In this document: positions 18,721 through 25,824 of the stretch, piece by piece
How positions within the stretch are numbered: the first letter of the stretch is position 1
Layout: each line of letters opens with the position of its first letter
Assembly: GCF_009649175.1 (NCBI RefSeq)
Contig: NZ_WJPO01000014.1
Location: 26,426-90,425, forward strand
Reading direction: 5' to 3'
DNA from: Rhodovulum strictum
Lineage (GTDB): Bacteria > Pseudomonadota > Alphaproteobacteria > Rhodobacterales > Rhodobacteraceae
DNA: 64,000 bases
Translations under genes and position numbers: made by a program
The notes under the pieces: model-generated
Seen by the model: only the letters and a program-made list of their open reading frames with translations
What the model was told of the DNA's origin: nothing
The model's database searches: none

Positions 18721-19044
18721 TCACTTGCCGATTTCGGAGAAGTGGCGAGCCAGCGCATCGAGCTCGGCATCGCTGTAGCCCTTTGCGAGGCGGTTCATCA
18801 CGGTGGTATCGGGAATGCTGTCGGCCTTGAACGCCTGAAGCAGCGCCAGTTGCGCGACATAGGGCTTGCCGGCGATGCCGGGAATGGCGCCGCGCGAATG
18901 GCCGTCGGGGCCATGGCAGTTCGCGCAGACACCGGCCAGAACCGAGATATCCTCGGCCGTCAGGTGCTGCCCGCTTGCCGTACCGGCCGCCCCGATCAGC
19001 GCGAGAGCTGCCAGGGCATTGGGGACAACGTTCTTTCGTCTCAT
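18721..19044 (-). CDS. soxE: Monoheme cytochrome c (SoxE/FccA-like)
   Basis: Electron acceptor for SoxF. The 107-residue precursor has a signal peptide ending near residue 25 (AGTASGQ) and one heme site CANCH at 40-44. It is half the size of diheme FccA proteins, matching monoheme SoxE. It is the first gene of the soxEF pair and may head a longer sox-tpa-xsc message, with a 112-bp gap before tpa. A ribosome site CGGAGA precedes the ATG. Confidence 0.85.
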   Translation of the reverse strand: MRRKNVVPNALAALALIGAAGTASGQHLTAEDISVLAGVCANCHGPDGHSRGAIPGIAGKPYVAQLALLQAFKADSIPDTTVMNRLAKGYSDAELDALARHFSEIGK

Positions 19045-19129
19045 CGTCGGTCTCCGTTGGTCTTGAAGGATGTTCGCGTCGTTCTCGATTGGCCGCCTCC
19101 GGCAGGGGGCCTTGTCCGAATGGCCGGGT

Positions 19130-19507
19130 TCAGAGAAACAGGGACCGGCACCTGCGGGCCGCCCCGATCCTGCTGGTCAGGATCGCCTTTGCCGAATTGC
19201 ACGGCTCCCCGTCAGGGGCGGCGGCATCGGGTTGTCCGCCCAGGTATGGCGGGGAGCGTTGAGCGTCGAGGATGATCGCGACCTCGCCCGGCGCGAACCG
19301 GGCGAAGGCCGGATCCGGGACCAGAACGATGCCGGTGTCCCGCGCCAGACCCTCCGAAAGCCAGACGAGCACAATTCTGGGGCTGGCGAGGCGCAGCCGC
19401 AGACCTGCCCCGGCCCAGCGGTCAAGTTGCAGTTCCCTTGCGGCGGAATCGGGAACTGCACGGGTCGGCCAGAGCAGCAGCCTGGCAAGACGGATGCTGC
19501 AACCCAC
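19130..19507 (-). CDS. Uncharacterised protein after sulfate importer 2
   Basis: A 125-residue frame from a GTG at 19507 with GAGGG nine bases upstream; it begins 10 bp after the cysA copy 2 stop. Third codon positions are almost all G or C, as in its neighbours, which supports coding. It contains IVLVWLSEGLARDTGIVLVP and FAPGEVAIILDAQ. I recognise no family and no catalytic motif. Its place at the end of sulfate importer 2 suggests co-expression with it. Confidence 0.55.
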   Translation of the reverse strand: MGCSIRLARLLLWPTRAVPDSAARELQLDRWAGAGLRLRLASPRIVLVWLSEGLARDTGIVLVPDPAFARFAPGEVAIILDAQRSPPYLGGQPDAAAPDGEPCNSAKAILTSRIGAARRCRSLFL

Positions 19508-19517
19508 CGCATCGCCC

Positions 19518-20237
19518 TCACGCTGATATGAACTCCCGCACGAAGGGGGTCTTGGGGCGGGCTCGGATGTCGTCGGGGCGGCCCACCTGTTCGATGCGGC
19601 CCATCGACATGACGACGATCAGATCGGCCAGTTCCATCGCCTCTTCCTGGTCATGGGTGACGAAGACCGTGGTCAGACCGGTGGTGTCGTGGATGTCGCG
19701 CAGCCCCTGGCGGAGTTCCTTGCGCACCCGGGCGTCCAGCGCGCCGAAGGGCTCGTCCAGCAGCAGCATCCGCGGTTCGATCGCCAGCGCCCGGGCAAGC
19801 GCCACGCGCTGGCGCTGGCCGCCCGAAAGCTGGCTGGGATAGCGCGCGCCGATATCCGGCAGCTTGATCAGGTCCAGCAGTCTGGTCACGCGCCGGGCGA
19901 TCTCGGGGCCGGCGGGCCGGGTCTTGCGCGGGCGGGCGCGCAGGCCGTAGGCGATGTTGTCGAACACCGTCATGTGGCGGAACAGGGCGTAGGACTGGAA
20001 GACAAAGCCCGCACGGCGTTCCTGCACCGTCAGGCCCGTGGCGTCGGCGCCGTCGAACAGCACCCGGCCGGCCGAAGGGAACTCCAACCCTCCGAGGATG
20101 CGCAGCAGCGTGGTCTTGCCCGACCCCGAGGGGCCAAGCAGCGCGACCAGCGTGCCCGAGGGGATGGACAGCGACACGGGATGCAGTGCGGCGGTGGTGC
20201 CGAACGCCTTGGAAATCTCTTCGATCTCGATGTTCAT
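19518..20237 (-). CDS. cysA: Sulfate-type ABC transporter ATPase CysA (copy 2, short form)
   Basis: ATPase for the second sulfate importer. From the ATG at 20237 it is only 239 residues: Walker [10 protein letters not shown], signature LSGGQRQR, Walker [12 protein letters not shown] and H-loop THDQEEA are intact, but the chain ends FVREFISA right after the nucleotide-binding domain. The C-terminal TOBE region of about 110-130 residues found in copy 1 is absent, and no remnant of it was seen downstream, where another gene starts. This removes the part that usually carries regulatory contacts. Confidence 0.9.
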   Translation of the reverse strand: MNIEIEEISKAFGTTAALHPVSLSIPSGTLVALLGPSGSGKTTLLRILGGLEFPSAGRVLFDGADATGLTVQERRAGFVFQSYALFRHMTVFDNIAYGLRARPRKTRPAGPEIARRVTRLLDLIKLPDIGARYPSQLSGGQRQRVALARALAIEPRMLLLDEPFGALDARVRKELRQGLRDIHDTTGLTTVFVTHDQEEAMELADLIVVMSMGRIEQVGRPDDIRARPKTPFVREFISA

Positions 20238-20248
20238 CGCGCGCTCCG

Positions 20249-21115
20249 TCAGTGGTGGCGGTGGGTGGCGGCGAGCTGGTCGGCATAGCGCCATTCCAGG
20301 GCCGATTTCAGGGTCAGCGTGACAAGCGCCAGCAGCGCCAGGACGCTGGCCATGGTGAAGGCCGCGACCGAGAGGTATTCGTTGTAGAACATCTCGATCA
20401 TCAGCGGCATCGTGGTGGTCTGGCCCCGGATCTTGCCCGAGACCACGGCGACCGCGCCGAACTCGCCCATGGCGCGGGCGTTGCAGAGGAGCACGCCGTA
20501 AAGCAGCGCCCAGCGGATGTTGGGCAGCGTGACGGTCAGGAAGGTGCGCCAGCCCGAGGCGCCAAGGGTCAGCGCCGCTTCCTCCTCGGCCCGACCCTGT
20601 TCCAGCATGACCGGGATCAGTTCGCGGGCAACGAAGGGGAAGGTGATGAACATGGTGGCCAGCACGATGCCGGGCACGGCGAAGACGACGGGAAAGCCGT
20701 TCGCCACGAGCCAGCCGCCAAGCGCCGAATTGGCCCCGAACATCAGCACGAACAGCAGCCCCGCGACCACGGGCGAGACCGAGAAGGGCAGGTCGATCAG
20801 CGTGATGACCCAGGCCTTGCCGCGCCAGTCGAACTTGGTGATCGCCCAGGCCGCGGCAATGCCGAAGGCGGCATTGAGCGGCACGCTGATCGCGGCGACG
20901 ACCAGCGTCAGCCGGATCGCCGATTGCGCGTCTGGATCGCCCAGCGAGGCCAGCGCAAAGGCCCAGCCGCGCCGCAACGCCTCGTCGAAGACCGCGATCA
21001 GGGGCGCGAACAGAAGGACGGTCAGAACCGCAAGGCAGAGGCCGGTCAACGACCATTTGACCAGTGCAGGCTCTGTCGTGGCCGGGCGCCAGCGGGTGGG
21101 GGTGATGTCGGTCAT
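20249..21115 (-). CDS. cysW: Sulfate-type ABC transporter permease CysW (copy 2)
   Basis: 288 residues from the ATG at 21115, with GGGAGG just upstream. [38 protein letters not shown] and the C-terminal [20 protein letters not shown] match CysW of copy 1 (EFGGVSVVSGNIRGQTNTLP). It sits between cysT and cysA, so gene order here is sbp-cysT-cysW-cysA, unlike copy 1 where cysA comes first. Confidence 0.92.
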   Translation of the reverse strand: MTDITPTRWRPATTEPALVKWSLTGLCLAVLTVLLFAPLIAVFDEALRRGWAFALASLGDPDAQSAIRLTLVVAAISVPLNAAFGIAAAWAITKFDWRGKAWVITLIDLPFSVSPVVAGLLFVLMFGANSALGGWLVANGFPVVFAVPGIVLATMFITFPFVARELIPVMLEQGRAEEEAALTLGASGWRTFLTVTLPNIRWALLYGVLLCNARAMGEFGAVAVVSGKIRGQTTTMPLMIEMFYNEYLSVAAFTMASVLALLALVTLTLKSALEWRYADQLAATHRHH

Positions 21116-21126
21116 GGCAGCCTCCC

Positions 21127-21978
21127 TCACACCGCGCCCATGCGGCGGCGGCTCCAGATCTGGATCAGGTTGATGGCCAGCAGCAGCGCGAAGGAGATCG
21201 CCAGCATCGCGATGGCGATGGCGACCGCGCCGTCATAGTCGAATTCTTCCAGCCGGATGACGATGAGAAGCGGCGCGATCTCGGTCACGTTGGGCAGGTT
21301 GCCGGCGATGAAGATGACCGAGCCGTATTCCCCGACCGACCGTGCCAGCGCCAGCGCAAAGCCGGTCAGCGCTGCGGGCGCCAGCATCGGCAGGATGACG
21401 TGGGTGATCGTACGCAGGCGGGACGCGCCCAGCGTGGCGCTGACCTCTTCGGTCTCGCGGTCGATCTCCTCGATCACCGGCTGGACGGTGCGCACCACGA
21501 AGGGCAGCCCGACGAAGATCAGCGCGATCCAGATGCCGATCTCGGTATAGGCGATGCGCAGGCCGAAATGCTCGAGCATGAAGGCGCCGAACACGCCGCG
21601 CGGGGCATAGATCGCGGTCAGCGCGATGCCGGCAACGGCCGTGGGCAGGGCAAAGGGCAGGTCCACCGCCGCATCCACGATGCGCTTGCCGGGGAAGCGG
21701 TAGCGCACCAGCACCCAGGCCAGAGCCACGCCGAAGACAAGGTTGAACAGCGAGGCCACCAGAGCGGCGCGAAAGCTGAGCTCCAGCGCGGCCCAGACCC
21801 GGGGGCGGTTGATCACCTCCCAGATGCCCGCCGCGCCGAAATCGACGAACCCGCGCCACAGCAGTACGCCCATGGGGATCAGGACCACCACCGACAGCAT
21901 GCTCAGCATGATCCCGAATGAAAGCCCCCACCCCGGCATCGGGGTGGGCGCCTTGAGGCTCAGGGTCCGGGATGTCAT
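21127..21978 (-). CDS. cysT: Sulfate-type ABC transporter permease CysT (copy 2)
   Basis: 283 residues from the ATG at 21978, one base after the binding-protein stop. It has [59 protein letters not shown] and the C-terminal [17 protein letters not shown], all CysT marks. It ends 11 bp before cysW starts. Confidence 0.92.
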   Translation of the reverse strand: MTSRTLSLKAPTPMPGWGLSFGIMLSMLSVVVLIPMGVLLWRGFVDFGAAGIWEVINRPRVWAALELSFRAALVASLFNLVFGVALAWVLVRYRFPGKRIVDAAVDLPFALPTAVAGIALTAIYAPRGVFGAFMLEHFGLRIAYTEIGIWIALIFVGLPFVVRTVQPVIEEIDRETEEVSATLGASRLRTITHVILPMLAPAALTGFALALARSVGEYGSVIFIAGNLPNVTEIAPLLIVIRLEEFDYDGAVAIAIAMLAISFALLLAINLIQIWSRRRMGAV

Positions 21979-21979
21979 T

Positions 21980-22996
21980 TCACTGGCCCTGATAGATCTG
22001 GTCGAAGATGCCGCCATCGCCGAAATGCTCGGGCTGCGCCCTGGCCCAGCCGCCGAAATAGTCGATCGACAGACGGTTCACCTCGGGGAAGCGGGCGACA
22101 TCCGCGGGATCGGCGGCCGAGACATCCCAGGCGCGGTAGAAGTTGCGCAGGGCAATGGCCTGCGCCTCGGGGCTGTAGAGCTGCTCGAGATAGGCGGTGG
22201 CCAGCGCGCGGGTCGCATCATCGGCGATGTTGCCCTCGACCAGCGCCACCGGCGGCTCGGCCAGCACCGAGACCGAGGGCACCACGATGTCGAACTGGTC
22301 CTCGCCCAGTTCCTTGAGCGCCAGATAGGCCTCGTTCTCCCAGGCCAGCAGCACATCGCCCAGGCCGCGCTGCGCGAAGGTCGTGGTCGAACCGCGCGCG
22401 GCGGTGTCCAGCACCGGCACGTTGCGGTAGAGCGCGCCCACGAACTCCTGCGGATCAAGCCCGTTCTCCTGCGCATAGCCCCAGGCCGCAAGGTAGTTCC
22501 AGCGCGCACCGCCAGAGGTCTTGGGGTTGGGCGTGATGACCTCGACCCCCGGCTTCACCAGATCGTCCCAGTCCTTGAGCCCCTTGGGATTGCCCTCGCG
22601 CACAAGAAACACGATGGTCGAGGTATAGGGCGAGGCATTGTGCGGCAGGCGCGACTGCCAGTCTTCCGGCACCTTGCCGGAATTGGCCGCGATCGCGTCG
22701 ATGTCGCCCGCCAGCGCCAGTGTAACCACCTGCGCGCCCAGCCCGTCGATCACCGCGCGGGCCTGCGCACCGGACCCGCCATGCGAGGCCTGGATCGTCG
22801 GGCGCGGATTGCCCTGCGCCTGCCACCACTCGGCGAACCAGGCGTTGTACTCGCGGTAAAGCTCGCGCGTCGGATCATAGCTGACATTCAGCAGCGACTG
22901 CGCCGCGGCAGGACCGGCCGCGAGCGACAGCGCCAGCGCACCGGCGGCCAGTACGGGGCGGGCGAACCCGCGCAGGGACACGAACGAAAGGATCAT
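21980..22996 (-). CDS. sbp: Periplasmic sulfate-binding protein (copy 2)
   Basis: Periplasmic receptor for importer 2. I prefer the ATG at 22996, which has GGAG six bases upstream; another ATG at 23008 lacks a ribosome site. A signal peptide ends LSLAAGPAAAQ and is followed by LLNVSYDPTRELYREYN and QASHGGSGAQARAV, the sulfate-site signatures. About 338 residues, normal for the family. The first gene of the run is probably the small ORF at 23034-23273. Confidence 0.9.
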   Translation of the reverse strand: MILSFVSLRGFARPVLAAGALALSLAAGPAAAQSLLNVSYDPTRELYREYNAWFAEWWQAQGNPRPTIQASHGGSGAQARAVIDGLGAQVVTLALAGDIDAIAANSGKVPEDWQSRLPHNASPYTSTIVFLVREGNPKGLKDWDDLVKPGVEVITPNPKTSGGARWNYLAAWGYAQENGLDPQEFVGALYRNVPVLDTAARGSTTTFAQRGLGDVLLAWENEAYLALKELGEDQFDIVVPSVSVLAEPPVALVEGNIADDATRALATAYLEQLYSPEAQAIALRNFYRAWDVSAADPADVARFPEVNRLSIDYFGGWARAQPEHFGDGGIFDQIYQGQ

Positions 22997-23033
22997 CTTC
23001 TGCTCCATATGATTTTCGGGGAGGGCCGGGCGT

Positions 23034-23273
23034 TCAGGCGCGTGCGGTCCTGAGGATATCGACGCGCGCTTCCCACAGCGCGGGATCGCGGCCCTCAAGA
23101 AGCTCGGCCACCGCCGCCCTGGGATCGCGGGTGAAGACACGCAGCACCGAGCCGTTCAGGCGCAGCGGCGCGCCGGTCCGGCGGTCCACCAGACGGATCA
23201 TGCAGGTCCGGCTCCGGTCAATGATGGCTTCCCCGTGCTGGGGACGCGGTGCGTGGGCGGTATTGTCCAGCAT
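23034..23273 (-). CDS. Small uncharacterised protein heading sulfate importer 2
   Basis: 79 residues from the ATG at 23273, which has a perfect AGGAGG six bases upstream. It begins MLDNTAHAPRPQHGEAIIDR and contains CMIRLVDRRTGAPLRLNGSV and VLRVFTRDPRAAVAELLEGR; no signal or membrane segment. No family recognised. It starts 125 bp after the Rrf2 gene stop, ends 38 bp before sbp copy 2, and lies downstream of the palindrome at 23359-23370, so it is probably the first gene of the importer operon. Confidence 0.6.
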   Translation of the reverse strand: MLDNTAHAPRPQHGEAIIDRSRTCMIRLVDRRTGAPLRLNGSVLRVFTRDPRAAVAELLEGRDPALWEARVDILRTARA

Positions 23274-23358
23274 GTCGACCTCCTGTCCGTTTACGGTGAC
23301 CGGGCTGCCCTGCGGCGGCCTTTCCGATAATATCGACAGGAGAGGTAGATAATAGCAA

Positions 23359-23370
23359 CGGAATATTCCG
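23359..23370. promoter_or_regulatory. 12-bp palindrome before sulfate importer 2
   Basis: CGGAATATTCCG is a perfect palindrome 86 bp upstream of the small ORF that heads importer 2 and just downstream of the Rrf2 regulator gene. A close relative, GGGAATATTC, lies upstream of the encapsulin operon (31261-31270). It is a good candidate operator; binding by the Rrf2 protein is inferred. Confidence 0.4.
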
Positions 23371-23397
23371 GGCGATTTTAGGCCCCGGCGTGGAAGA

Positions 23398-23865
23398 TTA
23401 TTCTCCGGCCGCCTCGACGCCCGCCAACAGCCGGTCAAGCCTGTCGGTCCGCTCGACCAGATCGGCCAGCGTCAGCGACTCGACCAGCAGCAGATAGGCA
23501 TAGAAGACCTGCCCGAACAGCTTGCGGATCCGGCAGCTTGCCTCGTCCGTGCAATCCTCGCAGGGCTGGTAGGCCCGGCGCGACAGGCAGGACAGGGGCG
23601 CGATCGGCCCGTCCACCTCGCGCAGCAACTCGCCGATCGAGATCTGGCGCGGCGTCCGGATCAGCACATAGCCCCCGGCGCGACCGCGCTTCGAGCCCAG
23701 ATAACCGGCCTTCTTCAGGTCGAGAAGGATATGTTCGAGAAAGCGTTTGGGCGTGCCCGACCGCTGCGCGATCTGCTCGATCGTCAACGCCTCGCCTGCC
23801 CCTGCGGCCTCCTCGGCAAGCTCCATCAGCGCCTTGAGGGCATATTTGGTTCTCTGGGTGATCAT
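23398..23865 (-). CDS. Rrf2-family transcription regulator
   Basis: 155 residues from the ATG at 23865, starting MITQRTKYALKALMELAEEA as Rrf2 proteins do; an open frame runs to 23967. The winged helix occupies about 1-70, with the wing SKRGRAGGYVL. Cysteines 93, 102, 105 and 111 (CLSRRAYQPCEDC, then C) could hold an Fe-S cluster, as in IscR/NsrR, although the spacing differs. The Rrf2 member CymR controls cysteine metabolism in Gram-positives. Location directly upstream of sulfate importer 2 makes it the best candidate in the window for a sulfur regulator. Confidence 0.85.
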   Translation of the reverse strand: MITQRTKYALKALMELAEEAAGAGEALTIEQIAQRSGTPKRFLEHILLDLKKAGYLGSKRGRAGGYVLIRTPRQISIGELLREVDGPIAPLSCLSRRAYQPCEDCTDEASCRIRKLFGQVFYAYLLLVESLTLADLVERTDRLDRLLAGVEAAGE

Positions 23866-24036
23866 CGGCCATCCATAGGGGGAAAAAGCCCGATAATCAA
23901 GGTCGGCATTTCCGGACCCGGCGCGGATGGGTTGCACACATCTGTTTCTTGTCAATGACTTGGCCATACGCGATCTTAACTATAGACATTTATGGAATTG
24001 CGCCTCAGGATCGCCATGGCAGACATGGAGGACAGG

Positions 24037-24510
24037 ATGACGGGCCTCGACCTGATCGACCGCAAGATTCTGGCAACGCTGATGGAGGACGAGACCCTGC
24101 CCGTGGCCCAGGTCGCTGATCGCGTGGGCCTGTCGCAGACGCCCTGCTGGAAACGCATCCAGCGGCTCGAGGCGACGGGGGTGATCCTGGGCCGGGTCGC
24201 CATCGTAGACCCGGTCAAGATCGGCATCGGCCTGACCGTGCTGGTCGGAATCGAGGCCCCCGACCACGCCGCGTCCTGGCGCGACGCCTTCACCCGCCTG
24301 GTCCGCGACATGCCCGAGGTGATGGATGCCTGGCGCATGGCTGGCGACATGGATTACCTGCTGCGCGTCGCCGTTCCCGACATGGAAGCCTTCGACGCCT
24401 TCTACCGACGCCTCACCGACGCCCTGCCCATCAAGAACGTCACATCCCACTTCGCAATGGAACGCATCGCCGGGCGAACCGTCTACCCGATCGACACAAG
24501 AAACCGCTGA
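24037..24510 (+). CDS. Lrp/AsnC-family transcription regulator
   Basis: 157 residues from the ATG at 24037, with GGAGG seven bases before; in-frame ATGs further up are less well placed. MTGLDLIDRKILATLMEDE opens the HTH domain, with VAQVADRVGLSQTPCWKRIQ as the recognition part, and the C-terminal RAM domain spans about 65-150. It is transcribed away from the Rrf2 gene. The ligand is unknown; cysteine- or methionine-responsive members exist. Confidence 0.88.
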   Translation: MTGLDLIDRKILATLMEDETLPVAQVADRVGLSQTPCWKRIQRLEATGVILGRVAIVDPVKIGIGLTVLVGIEAPDHAASWRDAFTRLVRDMPEVMDAWRMAGDMDYLLRVAVPDMEAFDAFYRRLTDALPIKNVTSHFAMERIAGRTVYPIDTRNR

Positions 24511-24550
24511 AAAGGCGCGCCATGGAACCTGATGCTCTGAGCGGCCGCCA

Positions 24551-24574
24551 GTTTGGAATCTTTATCACGATAAA
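24551..24574 (+). promoter_or_regulatory. TTTGGAATC element and TTTATC/GATAAA dyad
   Basis: TTTGGAATC at 24552-24560 nearly matches the TTTGGAATTC element seen before soeA, metY and the extra metQ. It is followed at once by TTTATC-AC-GATAAA (24561-24574), an AT-rich dyad that stands out in this GC-rich DNA. Both lie within 60 bp of the start of the small ORF at 24611, so this is likely the promoter-operator of the hydrolase operon. Confidence 0.45.
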
Positions 24575-24610
24575 ACAGGTAGAGTTATTGTGTGATCAGG
24601 AGAGATTCTC

Positions 24611-24790
24611 ATGCCAGCCGATTGCCCCGCGTCGAATCGCGCCATCTTCGTCGACAAGCGCGACGCGCTGCGCGACGAGGCCCTCGCAGCCTCCGGTTGG
24701 TGGATCCTGCCGATGTCGTTCGCTTGCCTCGCCGCCTGGATAGCTTTGGCCAAATGGGCAAACGTGATCGCCAGCGCGCAATTCGGATGA
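24611..24790 (+). CDS. Small membrane protein, 59 residues
   Basis: ATG at 24611 with AGGAGAG upstream. The protein has a charged N-terminal half (AIFVDKRDALRDEALAASG) and one membrane segment (ILPMSFACLAAWIALAKW). It is the first gene before the second serine hydrolase, 53 bp away. Copy 1 of that hydrolase also has a short membrane ORF next to it, on its other side. No family recognised. Confidence 0.55.
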   Translation: MPADCPASNRAIFVDKRDALRDEALAASGWWILPMSFACLAAWIALAKWANVIASAQFG

Positions 24791-24843
24791 CCTTGTCCAT
24801 GGGGCCTTGTCCCGCCTGACCGAAGCCAAGAAGGAGTACAATC

Positions 24844-25428
24844 ATGACCCGCACTCTGATCGTTCCCGGTGTTGATGGTTCCCCTGCTGCCCATTGGCAG
24901 TCCTGGTGGCTCGGCGTCGAGCCGTCCTCCCGCCTGGTGGATCAGGCAAACTGGTCGAAACCGCAGCCCGATGACTGGGAAACCGAGATCGCCGGCGCAA
25001 TCCTTCACTACCCCGACTCGATTCTTGTCGGTCACAGCCTGGGCGCCATAACGATAGCCCGCGTGTTGACGAGGTGGCCGCATCTGAAGGTGCGGGCCGC
25101 CATGCTCGTCGCACCGGCGGAACCCCGTCGCGAGGGGCGGCTCGCCGCGTTCGCGCCAATCCCCGAGCGTCCATTGCGCGTGCCCACCCTCGTGGTGGCC
25201 AGCCGGAACGATCCCTGGATGACCTTCACCCGGGCGAGTCATCTTGCCGGCGCCTGGGGCGCGGCGCTCTACGACATGGGCTTTGCCGGACACGTGAATG
25301 TCGAAAGCGGCTTCGGCCCCTGGCCGCGCGGGTTGGAACTGCGCGATGAGTTGCTCCAGACCGCCACCTTCGCCCCGCCCGCCATCCGCCTGCCCCGCGG
25401 CCGATCGATCGGCAGGAGCGTGCGATGA
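24844..25428 (+). CDS. RBBP9/YdeN-type serine hydrolase (copy 2)
   Basis: 194 residues, starting LIVPGVDGSPAAHWQSWWLG. The nucleophile elbow is complete (VGHSLGAI), the acid lies in VVASRNDPWMTF and the histidine in GFAGHVNVESGFGPWPRG. It aligns along its whole length with the protein at 8384-8968, so the two loci are paralogous. AAGGAG precedes the ATG. Substrate unknown. Its ATGA overlap with the next small membrane ORF shows tight coupling. Confidence 0.85.
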   Translation: MTRTLIVPGVDGSPAAHWQSWWLGVEPSSRLVDQANWSKPQPDDWETEIAGAILHYPDSILVGHSLGAITIARVLTRWPHLKVRAAMLVAPAEPRREGRLAAFAPIPERPLRVPTLVVASRNDPWMTFTRASHLAGAWGAALYDMGFAGHVNVESGFGPWPRGLELRDELLQTATFAPPAIRLPRGRSIGRSVR

Positions 25429-25592
25429 TCGACGCCCTGCGCCCCAGGCGGCAGAACACCGTCGGCCTGGTGACCTTCGCGGCGGTCTATGTCACGCTGC
25501 TGGTTTTCGTCATCTCGCCGCAAAGCTTCACCGGAACGCTTCCCGCGACCGAAGCGGCCGCCGAAACCGCCCTCATCCCGGCGCAGCCATAG
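25425..25592 (+). CDS. Small membrane protein, 55 residues
   Basis: ATG at 25425 overlaps the hydrolase stop (ATGA). The protein begins MIDALRPRRQNTVGLVTFAA and has one membrane helix (GLVTFAAVYVTLLVFVI) followed by an acidic alanine-rich tail, predicted outside. Overlap and codon use support translation. No family recognised. Confidence 0.55.
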   Translation: MIDALRPRRQNTVGLVTFAAVYVTLLVFVISPQSFTGTLPATEAAAETALIPAQP

Positions 25593-25601
25593 GAGGAACG
25601 G

Positions 25602-25739
25602 ATCCTGTCCTGCTGTTTCGATCCGGGGCTCGCCCTTCTCCCGGAGGCTTCCGGGGCCGACCTCCCTGCCCTTGCGGCAGCAATGGTCGCCTTGGTCGCC
25701 GCTGCAATCTTCCTGGTCGCCGCGATCATCGGATCCTGA
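25602..25739 (+). CDS. Possible third small membrane ORF without a standard start
   Basis: AGGAGG at 25591-25596 is placed as a ribosome site, but the codon at the expected spacing is ATC (25602), followed by CTG. The frame then runs 45 codons to TGA with a membrane stretch MVALVAAAIFLVAAIIGS at the end. Either CTG serves as start, or an ATG has mutated to ATC. Coding is plausible but not secure. Confidence 0.3.
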   Translation: MLSCCFDPGLALLPEASGADLPALAAAMVALVAAAIFLVAAIIGS

Positions 25740-25741
25740 AA

Positions 25742-25771
25742 GGCGAGCCCCGAGACGGAAAGGGGCTCGCC
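25742..25771. terminator. Bidirectional hairpin between convergent operons
   Basis: GGCGAGCCCC (25742-25751) and GGGGCTCGCC (25762-25771) form a perfect 10-bp stem with a 10-base loop, between the small-ORF operon on the plus strand and the desulfurase gene on the minus strand. Read on the minus strand it is followed by TTTC; there is no long T run. Confidence 0.6.
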
Positions 25772-25824
25772 GGAGCAAACCAGGATGGGACCGAACCGCC
25801 GAACGTGGCGACCCGGTCGAGTTG

